Of a DNA stretch of 64,000 nucleotides, positions 44,333 to 52,781 are shown in pieces. The position numbers were made by a program, and so were the translations under genes. The notes under the pieces were generated by a model. The model was not told the DNA's origin, made no database searches, and saw nothing but the letters and a program-made list of their open reading frames with translations. The DNA is from Lachnospiraceae bacterium. GTDB lineage: Bacteria > Bacillota > Clostridia > Lachnospirales > Lachnospiraceae. The stretch spans positions 1 to 64,000 of the forward strand of contig CAJTEM010000024.1 of the NCBI GenBank assembly GCA_910575255.1. The letters run 5' to 3'. Numbering within the stretch: the first letter of the stretch is position 1; every line of letters begins with the position of its first letter.

Positions 44333-46252
44333 ATGAAAATAATTAACTTAGGCATTCTGGCTCACGTTGACGCAGGAAAGACAACATTAACGGAAAGTTT
44401 ATTGTATACCAGTGGTGCAATTGCAGAACTAGGGAGTGTAGATGAAGGCACAACAAGGACAGATACAATGAATTTGGAGCGTCAAAGGGGAATCACTATC
44501 CAGACAGCAGTGACATCTTTTCAGTGGGAGGATGTAAAAGTCAACATTATAGATACGCCAGGCCATATGGATTTTTTGGCGGAAGTATACCGTTCTTTAT
44601 CCGTATTAGACGGAGCAGTATTATTAGTTTCTGCAAAGGATGGCATACAGGCACAGACCCGTATACTGTTTCATGCACTACAGATAATGAAGATTCCGAC
44701 AATTTTTTTCATCAATAAAATTGACCAAGAGGGGATTGATTTGCCAATGGTATATCGGGAAATGAAAGCAAAGCTTTCTTCGGAAATTATAGTGAAGCAA
44801 AAGGTTGGGCAGCATCCCCATATAAATGTAACGGACAATGACGATATGGAACAGTGGGATGCGGTAATTATGGGAAACGATGAACTATTAGAGAAATATA
44901 TGTCAGGGAAACCGTTTAAAATGTCAGAACTGGAACAGGAAGAAAACAGGAGATTCCAAAACGGAACGTTATTTCCCGTTTATCACGGAAGCGCTAAAAA
45001 CAATCTGGGGATTCGGCAGCTTATAGAAGTGATTGCCAGTAAATTTTATTCATCAACGCCTGAAGGTCAATCTGAACTATGCGGGCAGGTTTTTAAGATT
45101 GAATATTCAGAGAAAAGGCGGCGTTTTGTTTATGTGCGTATATATAGCGGAACATTGCATTTGAGGGATGTTATTAGAATATCTGAAAAAGAGAAAATAA
45201 AAATCACAGAGATGTGTGTTCCGACAAACGGTGAATTATATTCATCCGATACAGCCTGCTCTGGTGATATTGTAATTTTACCAAATGATGTTTTGCAGCT
45301 AAACAGTATTTTGGGGAACGAAATGCTGTTGCCGCAGAGAAAATTTATTGAAAATCCTCTCCCTATGCTCCAAACAACGATTGCAGTAAAGAAATCTGAA
45401 CAGCGGGAAATATTGCTTGGGGCACTTACAGAAATTTCAGATGGCGACCCTCTTTTAAAATATTATGTGGATACTACAACGCATGAGATTATACTTTCTT
45501 TTTTGGGGAATGTGCAGATGGAAGTCATTTGTGCCATCCTTGAGGAAAAATATCATGTGGAGGCAGAAATAAAAGAGCCTACTGTTATATATATGGAAAG
45601 ACCGCTTAGAAAAGCAGAATATACCATCCACATAGAAGTCCCGCCAAATCCTTTCTGGGCTTCTGTCGGGTTGTCCATAGAGCCGCTCCCTATTGGAAGC
45701 GGAGTGCAGTATGAAAGCAGAGTTTCACTTGGATATTTAAACCAATCGTTCCAAAATGCGGTTATGGAGGGGGTTCTTTATGGCTGCGAGCAGGGGCTGT
45801 ATGGATGGAAAGTGACAGACTGTAAAATCTGTTTTGAATATGGATTGTATTATAGTCCTGTAAGTACCCCCGCAGACTTTCGGCTGCTTTCCCCTATCGT
45901 ATTGGAGCAGGCTTTAAAAAAAGCAGGAACAGAACTATTAGAGCCATATCTCCACTTTGAAATTTATGCACCGCAGGAATATCTCTCACGGGCGTATCAT
46001 GATGCTCCAAGGTATTGTGCAGATATTGTAAGTACTCAGATAAAGAATGACGAGGTCATTCTGAAAGGAGAAATCCCTGCTAGATGTATTCAAGAATACA
46101 GGAACGATTTAACTTATTTCACAAATGGGCAGGGAGTCTGCTTGACAGAGTTAAAAGGATACCAGCCAGCTATTGGTAAATTTATTTGCCAACCCCGCCG
46201 CCCGAATAGCCGTATAGATAAGGTTCGGCATATGTTCCACAAGTTAGCTTAA
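44333..46252 (+). CDS. tet(O): Tet(O) ribosomal protection protein (tetracycline resistance)
   Basis: A 639-residue EF-G-like translational GTPase, the exact length of Tet(O). GTP-binding motifs are visible: AHVDAGKTT (residues 10-18), DTPGHMDF (about 74-81) and NKID (about 128-131). The sequence is recognisably Tet(O) (start [20 protein letters not shown], with [12 protein letters not shown]) and not Tet(W), which differs in these positions. It releases tetracycline from the 30S subunit with GTP hydrolysis. GGAGG precedes the ATG. Upstream lie a consensus promoter, leader peptide and terminator that suggest drug-inducible attenuation. It is the resistance cargo of IME3. Confidence 0.97.
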   Translation: MKIINLGILAHVDAGKTTLTESLLYTSGAIAELGSVDEGTTRTDTMNLERQRGITIQTAVTSFQWEDVKVNIIDTPGHMDFLAEVYRSLSVLDGAVLLVSAKDGIQAQTRILFHALQIMKIPTIFFINKIDQEGIDLPMVYREMKAKLSSEIIVKQKVGQHPHINVTDNDDMEQWDAVIMGNDELLEKYMSGKPFKMSELEQEENRRFQNGTLFPVYHGSAKNNLGIRQLIEVIASKFYSSTPEGQSELCGQVFKIEYSEKRRRFVYVRIYSGTLHLRDVIRISEKEKIKITEMCVPTNGELYSSDTACSGDIVILPNDVLQLNSILGNEMLLPQRKFIENPLPMLQTTIAVKKSEQREILLGALTEISDGDPLLKYYVDTTTHEIILSFLGNVQMEVICAILEEKYHVEAEIKEPTVIYMERPLRKAEYTIHIEVPPNPFWASVGLSIEPLPIGSGVQYESRVSLGYLNQSFQNAVMEGVLYGCEQGLYGWKVTDCKICFEYGLYYSPVSTPADFRLLSPIVLEQALKKAGTELLEPYLHFEIYAPQEYLSRAYHDAPRYCADIVSTQIKNDEVILKGEIPARCIQEYRNDLTYFTNGQGVCLTELKGYQPAIGKFICQPRRPNSRIDKVRHMFHKLA

Positions 46253-46303
46253 CAGCTTGCAAAAGTCATATAAAATGAGATTTGAAAGGATTAGAGACTA
46301 ATT

Positions 46304-46477
46304 ATGATGAAATGTGAATGGATATTGTGTCCTGTTTGTGGGAGTAAAACCCGTAATAAAATTAGGAAGGACACTGTTTTGGAGAATTATCCCCTTTATT
46401 GTCCAAAATGCAGACAAGAAAGATTGATTAAAGTTGACAACTTGAAGATAACTGTCATCAAAGAGCCAGACGCTTAA
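46304..46477 (+). CDS. Cysteine-rich KTR-domain small protein
   Basis: A 57-residue protein with two Cys pairs (CPVCGSKTRNKIRKD and LYCPKCRQERLIKV), a zinc-ribbon pattern with the KTR motif. GAAAGG lies about 15 bases before the ATG; ATG 46307 is an alternative. Genes of this type often follow tet(O), tet(W) or erm genes on clostridial elements; function unknown. It shares the tet(O) transcript and is closed by a terminator. Confidence 0.75.
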   Translation: MMKCEWILCPVCGSKTRNKIRKDTVLENYPLYCPKCRQERLIKVDNLKITVIKEPDA

Positions 46478-46483
46478 GACGCA

Positions 46484-46529
46484 GAGCCGATGAAATTGTG
46501 GAACAATTCACGAATCATCGGCTCTTTTT
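46484..46529 (+). terminator. Terminator of the tet(O)-KTR transcript
   Basis: GAGCCGATGA (46484-46493) and TCATCGGCTC (46515-46524) form a near-perfect 10-bp stem followed by TTTTTG. Confidence 0.8.
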
Positions 46530-46966
46530 GTTTCGTATTTGAAAGAACAAACTCACCAAATAAAAAAACGATATTCGGGTGGGTTATTTTGTTATACCCT
46601 AAATTACCCTCTGAATTTGTTTTTAAATTTGGAGGGATTTTTTTATGTTCTTTTTTCGGGCGGTTATTCATCTGCTCATACGAAGTAAAATTTATCAATA
46701 CATAGCATATCAGAGAACGGCAGGAAACCAGTTAAAAAAATTTCTGCCTATGCAACGGTACTTCCTGCCTTGAAAGTAGAAGTACAATCTCCATACAATA
46801 GAATTACTATTTCCTATAACCGTAAAGGTCACAGAGCCTTTGCGGTTTTTCTTTTGTCGATTTTTGTTGGAAAGTGCCGCAGGGCTATTAGTGGTGTTAG
46901 GTGTCGTTCGCCGCCTCTCCATCTGGATTTTAAGCATTTCAAAAATTCAGATGGGAGGACAATACG
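46530..46966 (+). other. Long leader before the sigma-like genes
   Basis: No convincing gene lies here. It holds GGCAGGAA/TTCCTGCC (about 46719-46772), a terminator-like stem CCGTAAAGGT/GCCTTTGCGG followed by TTTTTCTTTT (46820-46854), and a hairpin CCATCTGGATTTT/AAAATTCAGATGG (46919-46954) whose right arm runs into the GGGAGG ribosome site of the next gene. A regulated leader is likely. Confidence 0.5.
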
Positions 46967-47476
46967 GTGAAATACGCACCAAGAAAAGTATATATCAAGG
47001 AAAGGGGCAGATACGTGGAACTGTCCTACACGGATTTTTGTTGCCGCAGAGAATCCGACCAGACTTATATGGACAAGCTGTTTATCCCAGTTCAAGGCTG
47101 TCTGCTTGAAGTTGTGAGGGAGCAATACACGGACTTCTACCGTGACAAGGAACGGTGGCGTTATCTGCAAAAATTAGATACGAAGAACAGCCTGCTTTCT
47201 CTGGATGGATTTACGGACAGCGAGGGGAATCCTTTAGACTTTATCGCTGATGAAGCGGCGGACATTGCGGAAACCGTTGTCAATGCGGTCATGGTGGACA
47301 GGCTGAAAGCCGCCCTGCCTTTGCTGTCGGATAGTGAACAGGCATTGATTCATGCCATCTTTTTTGACGGACTTTCCGAGCGTGAAGTCGGGGCGAGGTT
47401 CGGCATAACCCAGAGCGTTGTGAACAAACGCAAAGCCAGAATCCTAATAAAACTAAGAAAGATAATAGAAAGTTAA
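46967..47476 (+). CDS. Sigma-70 region 4-like regulator 1
   Basis: A 169-residue protein from a GTG start 8 bases after GGGAGG. The C-terminus has a sigma region-4 HTH: LLSDSEQALIHAIFFDGLSE followed by REVGARFGITQSVVNKRKARIL. The N-terminal part (YIKERGRYVELSYTDFCCRR) is shared by sigma-like regulators of clostridial mobile elements. Probably a positive regulator of IME3 genes, possibly acting with RNA polymerase. A terminator separates it from the next gene. Confidence 0.75.
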   Translation: MKYAPRKVYIKERGRYVELSYTDFCCRRESDQTYMDKLFIPVQGCLLEVVREQYTDFYRDKERWRYLQKLDTKNSLLSLDGFTDSEGNPLDFIADEAADIAETVVNAVMVDRLKAALPLLSDSEQALIHAIFFDGLSEREVGARFGITQSVVNKRKARILIKLRKIIES

Positions 47477-47490
47477 AATTTAAGGCGTTC

Positions 47491-47533
47491 AGCCCCCTTG
47501 TTTTTTCCTTTGGGAAAATGAGGGGGCTTTTCT
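47491..47533 (+). terminator. Terminator between sigma-like genes 1 and 2
   Basis: AGCCCCCT (47491-47498) and AGGGGGCT (47521-47528) form a stem followed by TTTC. Confidence 0.7.
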
Positions 47534-47571
47534 CTGCCCTCTCAATCAATTCTGATTGGAGGAAATAAAAA

Positions 47572-47997
47572 ATGGCATACAACCACGGACGGGAGGACAG
47601 GAAATGGCGTATCTGGAAAGAAGCGGAGGAAAAGCTGATGCGTGAGTGCGGCGTTGATGAAGCGACCATTGAGCAGATACGAATAGCGGACAGGGCAGAC
47701 TTCAATTCCAACAGGCGGTTTTACCGATGGACGAATGACGTTGCGGAATACCTTGAGGACATGGCAGACAGGGAGCGGCAGGCGGAAGTGGGTACGGTTG
47801 CGGAGTTACTGGACGAGATTGAGAGCGAAAACCTTTATCAAGTGTTAGTGGCAGTAGACGGGCGTACCTTGAAAATCGTCCTGCTGAAAATGCAGGGGTA
47901 TTCCACAAAGGAGATTGCCCCGCTTGTGCATTTGACGACTGGTGCCATCTATGCGAGGTTAGACCATCTGCGGAAGAAGTTGCGGAAAATTTTATAA
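47572..47997 (+). CDS. Sigma-70 region 4-like regulator 2
   Basis: A 141-residue protein with GGAGG before the ATG. The C-terminal HTH reads MQGYSTKEIAPLVHLTTGAI followed by YARLDHLRKKLRKI, like sigma factor region 4 or LuxR-type HTH. The N-terminal part is helical and basic. Second of three related small regulators, each about 140-170 residues. Confidence 0.72.
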   Translation: MAYNHGREDRKWRIWKEAEEKLMRECGVDEATIEQIRIADRADFNSNRRFYRWTNDVAEYLEDMADRERQAEVGTVAELLDEIESENLYQVLVAVDGRTLKIVLLKMQGYSTKEIAPLVHLTTGAIYARLDHLRKKLRKIL

Positions 47998-48035
47998 GCG
48001 TCTAATACATCCCATTATTCTGCGGGCTACTGGGT

Positions 48036-48060
48036 GGGGAGCGGAATCTCCCCGCTTATT
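48036..48060 (+). terminator. Terminator between sigma-like genes 2 and 3
   Basis: GGGGAG (48036-48041) and CTCCCC (48048-48053) form a stem followed by GCTTATTTTT. Confidence 0.65.
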
Positions 48061-48080
48061 TTTGGCAGGAGGACAGAGGG

Positions 48081-48554
48081 ATGGCATACAGGGTTAAAGC
48101 ATACACGCTTCGGGAGGAATCCACGGAAAGCGGCACAAGGTATTTTATCAGCTTTAAGGACGGGCAGGGCAAATCCCACGAGTTGGAAGTGTCGGAACAG
48201 TTCTTTATGGAGTTTCGGCAGATGGAACGCAGGAACAGGAATCTTCTCCAATGGGACGAGCGGCACAGGGAGTTTAACGAGGTATGGGACGAAACCCTTT
48301 ACAGACGGGCGTTGCGTGTGCCTAAGAGCCTTGATGAACGCATGATTGAAGAAGAACGGAATGAAACGCTCTGTAAGGCGGTTGGGAGCCTGCCAGAGAT
48401 ACAAAGGCGGCGTTTCCTGCTCTACTACGAGTATGAGTTCAATTTTTACCAAATCGCCGCTATGGAGCATTGCACCGCTTCGGCAATACAGAAATCCGTT
48501 GCCATCGCAAAGGAGAAAGTAAAGGCGGAAATGAAAAAGTATCTCCAACCGTGA
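48081..48554 (+). CDS. Sigma-70 region 4-like regulator 3
   Basis: A 157-residue protein with GGAGG before the ATG. It begins with a beta-rich segment (YRVKAYTLREESTESGTRYF) and ends with a region-4-like HTH (LPEIQRRRFLLYYEYEFNFY, IAAMEHCTASAIQKSVAIAK). It precedes the small frame and the RepA-like ATPase and may control replication/mobilization of IME3. Confidence 0.72.
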   Translation: MAYRVKAYTLREESTESGTRYFISFKDGQGKSHELEVSEQFFMEFRQMERRNRNLLQWDERHREFNEVWDETLYRRALRVPKSLDERMIEEERNETLCKAVGSLPEIQRRRFLLYYEYEFNFYQIAAMEHCTASAIQKSVAIAKEKVKAEMKKYLQP

Positions 48555-48664
48555 CCGATACCGCCCGAAAAAGAAATCTGTTTTTTATTTGTACGGGATT
48601 GGCGGCATTACATACTCTCATTTTTTTCATGGGAGTAAATCTATTTTTAAGGAGGTCAACGCCT

Positions 48665-48751
48665 ATGTGCAACGAAAACAAAGACACCGCCCGAAAGGAG
48701 GAAAGCCATGCAGAAGTTACAGACAGTCAACGCAGAAACGCTCCTTTATGA
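48665..48751 (+). CDS. Small frame overlapping the repA start
   Basis: A 28-codon frame (starting MCNENKDTARKEES) with its own AAGGAGG, 8-9 bases before the ATG. Its 3' half overlaps the first 44 bases of the RepA-like gene in another frame, whose own AAAGGAGG lies inside it. It may be a leader that couples translation to repA. Supported only by the ribosome site and position. Confidence 0.4.
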   Translation: MCNENKDTARKEESHAEVTDSQRRNAPL

Positions 48752-49748
48752 GCCGCTTGAGAAACCGTCCTTTGTGGTGGACAGCCTTATTCCGACAGGT
48801 TTATCGCTGTTCTGCGGCTCACAGAAGATAGGCAAGAGCTGGCTCATGCTGAAGCTATGCCTATGCGTGTCGCAGGGACTTCCCTTGTGGGATATGCCGA
48901 CAATGGAGGGCGATGTGCTTTACCTCTGCCTTGAGGACACGTTCTGCCGCATACAGGACAGGCTGTTCCGCTTGACGGACGAAGCAAGCGGGCGGCTTCA
49001 TTTTGCCGTGGCAAGCTGCAAGCTGTCAGACGGTCTTATCGTGCAGCTTGAGGATTATCTGAAAGACTACTCAGACAGCAGGCTCATTGTCATTGACACT
49101 TTGCAGAAAGTCCGTACAGCTTCAAAAGACAACGCCTATGCAAGCGACTATGGGGACATTTCCCTTATCAAAGACTTTGCCGACAGGCACTCATTGGCAG
49201 TTATTGTCGTACACCACATCCGAAAGCAGAATGACAGCGATGTATTCAACAAAGTATCTGGGACGACAGGCTTAACGGGGAGTGCGGACGCTACCTTTGT
49301 TCTGGAAAAGGAGAAACGTGCGTCAGACACCGCCAAGCTGTATGTGACGGGCAGGGACACGCCCTATCAGGAATACACGCTCCGTTTCCGTGATTGCAGT
49401 TGGGAACTGGTGGAGAGGAAAACGCAGGAGCAGCTTGCGAAAGAAGCGATACCAGACATTCTTTTTCGGTTAGTGGATTTTATGAGGGATAAGGAAGAAT
49501 GGACAGGCACGGCCACGGAACTGTTGGATGCTCTGGGCGAAACGGAAACGGCGGCAAATGTCTTGACGAAATGGATGAACGAATACCGCCTTGACTTTCT
49601 CCAAGAGAACCATATCCGCTATGGTTTCAGCCGCAGGAGCAGCGGGCGGATAATTTCACTTGTAATGCAGGAGGGAACAGACAGTGACGGTCATGTCGAT
49701 GATGACGGTGTTTCTGGGATACCCCCTGCCGCCGTCACCGACATGTAA
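48708..49748 (+). CDS. RepA/RadA-like P-loop ATPase (DnaB-type helicase superfamily)
   Basis: A 346-residue AAA_25-type protein like plasmid RepA helicases. Walker A is CGSQKIGKSWLML (about residues 36-48), Walker B RLIVIDTLQKV (about 124-134), and IVVHHIRKQ and GSADATFVLEK follow, as in RSF1010-type RepA. The C-terminal winged-helix-like region extends to a tail (DSDGHVDDDGVSGIPP) that is encoded by the first copy of the repeat array. It probably unwinds the element origin at those repeats. Confidence 0.82.
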   Translation: MQKLQTVNAETLLYEPLEKPSFVVDSLIPTGLSLFCGSQKIGKSWLMLKLCLCVSQGLPLWDMPTMEGDVLYLCLEDTFCRIQDRLFRLTDEASGRLHFAVASCKLSDGLIVQLEDYLKDYSDSRLIVIDTLQKVRTASKDNAYASDYGDISLIKDFADRHSLAVIVVHHIRKQNDSDVFNKVSGTTGLTGSADATFVLEKEKRASDTAKLYVTGRDTPYQEYTLRFRDCSWELVERKTQEQLAKEAIPDILFRLVDFMRDKEEWTGTATELLDALGETETAANVLTKWMNEYRLDFLQENHIRYGFSRRSSGRIISLVMQEGTDSDGHVDDDGVSGIPPAAVTDM

Positions 49749-50321
49749 GCCTATGTAAAATCGGCGGCTCTGCCCCATGTGTGACGGTCATGTCGGTTAT
49801 GACGGTGTTTTGGGGATACCCCTGTTACTGTCACAGTCATGCGGAATGTATGTAAAATCGTCAGTTCAGCCCTGCGGGTGACAGTTGGTGACGGTGGTGA
49901 CGGTTATTTTGGGATACCCCGCAACTGTCACCCTACGGGAGAACACCCCGCAAACGCAAATGCAGGCGTGGGATTCACCCGCCCTTTTCGGGCGTGTAAA
50001 ACCACCCCTGCGGTCAGAAAAATCCATCTGATTTTTCCGACTGCGTTTACAGGGTGTAACACACTACACTTTGCCCTGCAAAGTCGTGTGCCAGACGTTC
50101 CCTCTGGACTCCCTTATGGCAGGGCTGCGCCCTGCTATCCTGCGCCTTGCGGCTTCGGATAAAAGAATGGCGGCATGACGGTGACGGCTTTTGCGAGGGG
50201 GGTATCCCAAAAACACCGTCATCATCGACATGACCGTCATGCAGGGGATAAGGGTGACAGTTGCGGCAGTCGGCAGAGGGTATCCCAAAACAACCGTCAT
50301 CACCGTCACCAACCGTCACCC
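49684..50321. repeat. Five-copy TGACGGT...GGGATACCCC repeat array (putative origin)
   Basis: A unit of about 40 bp, with GTGACGGT at the left, GATGACGGTGTTT in the middle and GGGATACCCC at the right, occurs in plus orientation at 49684-49725, 49781-49822 and 49878-49920, and in minus orientation at 50198-50240 and 50278-50321. The two groups point toward each other and enclose the oriT-like hairpin. They lie between the RepA-like ATPase and the relaxase, as expected for iterons or relaxosome binding sites. Confidence 0.7.
50051..50084 (-). other. MOBV-type oriT (pMV158-like nick region) of IME3
   Basis: On the minus strand, ACTTTGC/GCAAAGT forms a hairpin directly followed by GTAGTGTGTTACACC. 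The pMV158 oriT has the same design, a hairpin followed by TAGTGTG/TTA with the nick after GTGTG. The site is about 280 bp upstream of a MOBV relaxase gene. Orientation relative to mob is opposite to pMV158. Confidence 0.7.
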
Positions 50322-50361
50322 TTTAGAAGATTACCCGCCGAAGAAAGGAAGATGATGAATT

Positions 50362-51327
50362 ATGCCCTATGCAATCCTGCGTTTCCAGAAACGCAAAGCG
50401 GGCGGCGTTGCGGCTTGCGAACGCCACAACGAGCGGAAGAAAGAAGCCTACAAAAGTAATCCAGATATCGACATGGAACGCTCTAAAAATAACTATCACC
50501 TTGTAAAACCGCCACGCTACACCTACAAGAAAGAGATTAACCACATGGTAGCCGAAGCGGGGTGCAGGACGAGGAAAGACAGCGTAATGATGGTGGAAAC
50601 GCTCATCACGGCTTCACCAGAATTTATGAACAGCCTGCCGCCAGAGGAACAGAAAGCGTATTTTACGATGGCTCTGGACTTCATTTCGGAGCGTGTCGGG
50701 GAGAAAAATATCCTCTCCGCAGTCGTACACATGGACGAGAAAACGCCGCATATGCACCTCTGCTTTGTGCCGATTACGCCAGACAACAAGCTGTCAGCGA
50801 AGTCTATTTTAGGCAACCAGAAATCATTATCCGAGTGGCAGACCGCCTACCATGAGCGGATGTCCTCACGGTGGAATCAGCTTGAACGGGGTCAGTCCTC
50901 AATGGAAACAAAGCGGAAACACATCCCCACATGGCTCTATAAACTAGGCGGCAGGCTTGATAAACAGTATGCGGAAATCGTGTCTGCCCTCTCCGACATC
51001 AATGCTTTTAATGCAGGAAAGAAAAGAGATAAAGCATTAGATTTACTTTCCGCATGGCTGCCAGACGTGGAGAAATTCTCTAAAGAAATCGGGAAACAGC
51101 AGACGTATATCGACAGTTTGAAAGAGAGAATCGGGCAGGAATCGGACTATGCGGGGCGTATGCGTGATGAAAAGTACGAGCAGGAACTAAAGGTACAGAA
51201 AGCAAATCAGAAGATATTTGAGTTGCAGAGAACCAACGAGCAGATGGGGCGGCTGCTGTCAAAGATACCGCCCGAAGTGTTGGAAGAATTACAGAGAACA
51301 GGCAGAAACAAATCAAGAGAAAGGTAA
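50362..51327 (+). CDS. mobV: MOBV family relaxase (plasmid recombination/mobilization protein)
   Basis: A 321-residue Pre/Mob protein. N-terminal YAILRFQKRKAGGVAACERH and NPDIDMERSKNNYHLVKP, and the metal-binding HMDEKTPHMHLCFVPI motif (about residues 126-141) define MOBV. The C-terminal third is a coiled coil. It should nick the site at 50051-50084 and pilot the strand through a host ICE channel. GAAAGGAAG lies before the ATG. parB follows 8 bp after its stop. Confidence 0.9.
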   Translation: MPYAILRFQKRKAGGVAACERHNERKKEAYKSNPDIDMERSKNNYHLVKPPRYTYKKEINHMVAEAGCRTRKDSVMMVETLITASPEFMNSLPPEEQKAYFTMALDFISERVGEKNILSAVVHMDEKTPHMHLCFVPITPDNKLSAKSILGNQKSLSEWQTAYHERMSSRWNQLERGQSSMETKRKHIPTWLYKLGGRLDKQYAEIVSALSDINAFNAGKKRDKALDLLSAWLPDVEKFSKEIGKQQTYIDSLKERIGQESDYAGRMRDEKYEQELKVQKANQKIFELQRTNEQMGRLLSKIPPEVLEELQRTGRNKSRER

Positions 51328-51334
51328 AAAGTGA

Positions 51335-52189
51335 ATGAAGAAACAGGATTTTAAGGTGTTAAAGACCAAAGATTTGTACCCGTTTCCCGACAATCCGTTT
51401 CATGTGGCAGAGGATGAAACGCTGTCAGAGTTAGCGGAAAGCATCAAGGAATTTGGCATTGTCACGCCGATAATCACACGCCCAAAAGAGGACGGGAACG
51501 GCTATGAAGTAATTGCAGGACAGCGGCGTGTCCGTGCGTCTGAACTTGCAGGGATAAACACAATCCCCGCTTTTGTCCTGCCCTTAGACCGTGACCGAGC
51601 CATCATTACCCTTGTAGACAGTAATTTACAGCGTGAAAATATCCTGCCATCGGAGCGGGCGTTTGCCTACAAGATGAAATCCGAAGCCATGAAGCGGCAG
51701 GGATTCCGCACGGACTTAACCTCGTCACAAGTTGTGACGAAGTTGCGGACGGACGACAAGGTGGCACAGGGCTTCGGCGTGGGCAGGATGACCGTGCAGC
51801 GTTTTATCCGCTTGACGGAACTGATACCGCCGATTTTGCAGATGGTGGATGAGGGGAGAATCGCCCTCACGCCTGCGGTGGAACTGTCCTTTTTGAAGAA
51901 AGACGAGCAGGAAAAACTCTTTGCCACAATGGAGAGCGAAGAAGCAACGCCCTCACTCTCACAGGCACAGCGTATGAAAAGCCTAAGCCAGAGCGGGCGG
52001 CTTGATATGGATACGATATTTGCGATTATGACGGAGGAAAAGGGAAACCAGAAAGAAACCGTGAAAATCGGTATGGAGAAGTTAAAGAAATATTTCCCGA
52101 AAGGCACAACGCCGAAGCAGATGGCGGACACCATCATCAAACTGTTAGAGCGTGAGTTGCAGAGGAAACGCAACCGTGACAGCCGCTAA
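51335..52189 (+). CDS. ParB/Spo0J-like partition protein (IME3)
   Basis: A 284-residue protein with a ParB domain (LKTKDLYPFPDNPFHVAEDE, GIVTPIITRPKEDGNGYEVI, AGQRRVRASELAG), a central HTH (GVGRMTVQRFIRLTELIPP) and a basic C-terminal helix. No ParA is present. It lies in one operon with the relaxase. It is the second solo ParB in the window; IME2 has another of equal length. Confidence 0.87.
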   Translation: MKKQDFKVLKTKDLYPFPDNPFHVAEDETLSELAESIKEFGIVTPIITRPKEDGNGYEVIAGQRRVRASELAGINTIPAFVLPLDRDRAIITLVDSNLQRENILPSERAFAYKMKSEAMKRQGFRTDLTSSQVVTKLRTDDKVAQGFGVGRMTVQRFIRLTELIPPILQMVDEGRIALTPAVELSFLKKDEQEKLFATMESEEATPSLSQAQRMKSLSQSGRLDMDTIFAIMTEEKGNQKETVKIGMEKLKKYFPKGTTPKQMADTIIKLLERELQRKRNRDSR

Positions 52190-52234
52190 TCTTCTTTTTT
52201 CGGGAAGTAAATACAGAGAGTTGAGGTAGAGAGA

Positions 52235-52465
52235 ATGAAAGAAATCCAGTATGAAATCGTAAAGGAAATCGCAGTATTGTCTACGGGCGACAGTGGCTAC
52301 ACAAAGGAAATCAATCTCATTTCATGGAATGGGAAAGAGCCGAAGTATGACATCCGCAGCTTTTCCCCGAACCGTGAGAAGTGCGGAAAAGGTATCACAT
52401 TGAACGCTGCTGAAGCGGCGGCACTCCTTAAAGCATTACAGAAAGAATTAAACAGCGGGGATTGA
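52235..52465 (+). CDS. YdbC-like PC4-fold ssDNA-binding protein
   Basis: A 76-residue protein with a PC4/YdbC pattern (QYEIVKEIAVLSTGDSGYTK, INLISWNGKEPKYDIRSFSP, GKGITLNAAEAAALLKAL). PC4-fold proteins bind single-stranded DNA, which would suit transfer intermediates. It lies between parB and the recombinase accessory gene. Confidence 0.75.
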   Translation: MKEIQYEIVKEIAVLSTGDSGYTKEINLISWNGKEPKYDIRSFSPNREKCGKGITLNAAEAAALLKALQKELNSGD

Positions 52466-52535
52466 TGGTATCTGATTGACAGGGCGGGGCATTTCCAGAC
52501 GTTCTCCTGCCCTGTCTGGAAAGGAAGATTTAAGT

Positions 52536-52727
52536 ATGGGCGAGGATAAGAAAGCAGATAAAAAGAGTAAGCGTATCGTGCCGAAAGCACCAGTGCAGAT
52601 GATAATCAGCCGTGAATATGTCGGCACACAGACAGTCACAGAAGCATTTATCCCGATTATCTCCGAGGATATTCGGAAGAAGATTGCCGAGGGCGACACC
52701 TTCGACAATGAGGGGCTGTCCGCTTAG
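52536..52727 (+). CDS. Small lysine-rich protein before the recombinase (TnpW position)
   Basis: A 63-residue protein from ATG 52536 with AAGGAAG upstream. It has a basic start (EDKKADKKSKRIV), then VQMIISREYVGTQTVTEAFI and an acidic end. It occupies the TnpW position before the serine recombinase, 54 bp away. Likely an accessory of recombination; family not firmly recognised. Confidence 0.6.
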   Translation: MGEDKKADKKSKRIVPKAPVQMIISREYVGTQTVTEAFIPIISEDIRKKIAEGDTFDNEGLSA

Positions 52728-52781
52728 AATGTACGCAATGGGACATGAAAACAGATAGGACAGATACGGAGGTTTTACAGT

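Noticed and set aside
46490-46705. A 71-codon plus-strand frame after the KTR gene
   Set aside because: It begins inside the terminator of the tet(O) transcript, has no ribosome site, and reads as a random hydrophobic mix.
49684-50321. CRISPR array
   Set aside because: The repeats are about 40 bp, few, in both orientations and irregularly spaced; there are no cas genes.
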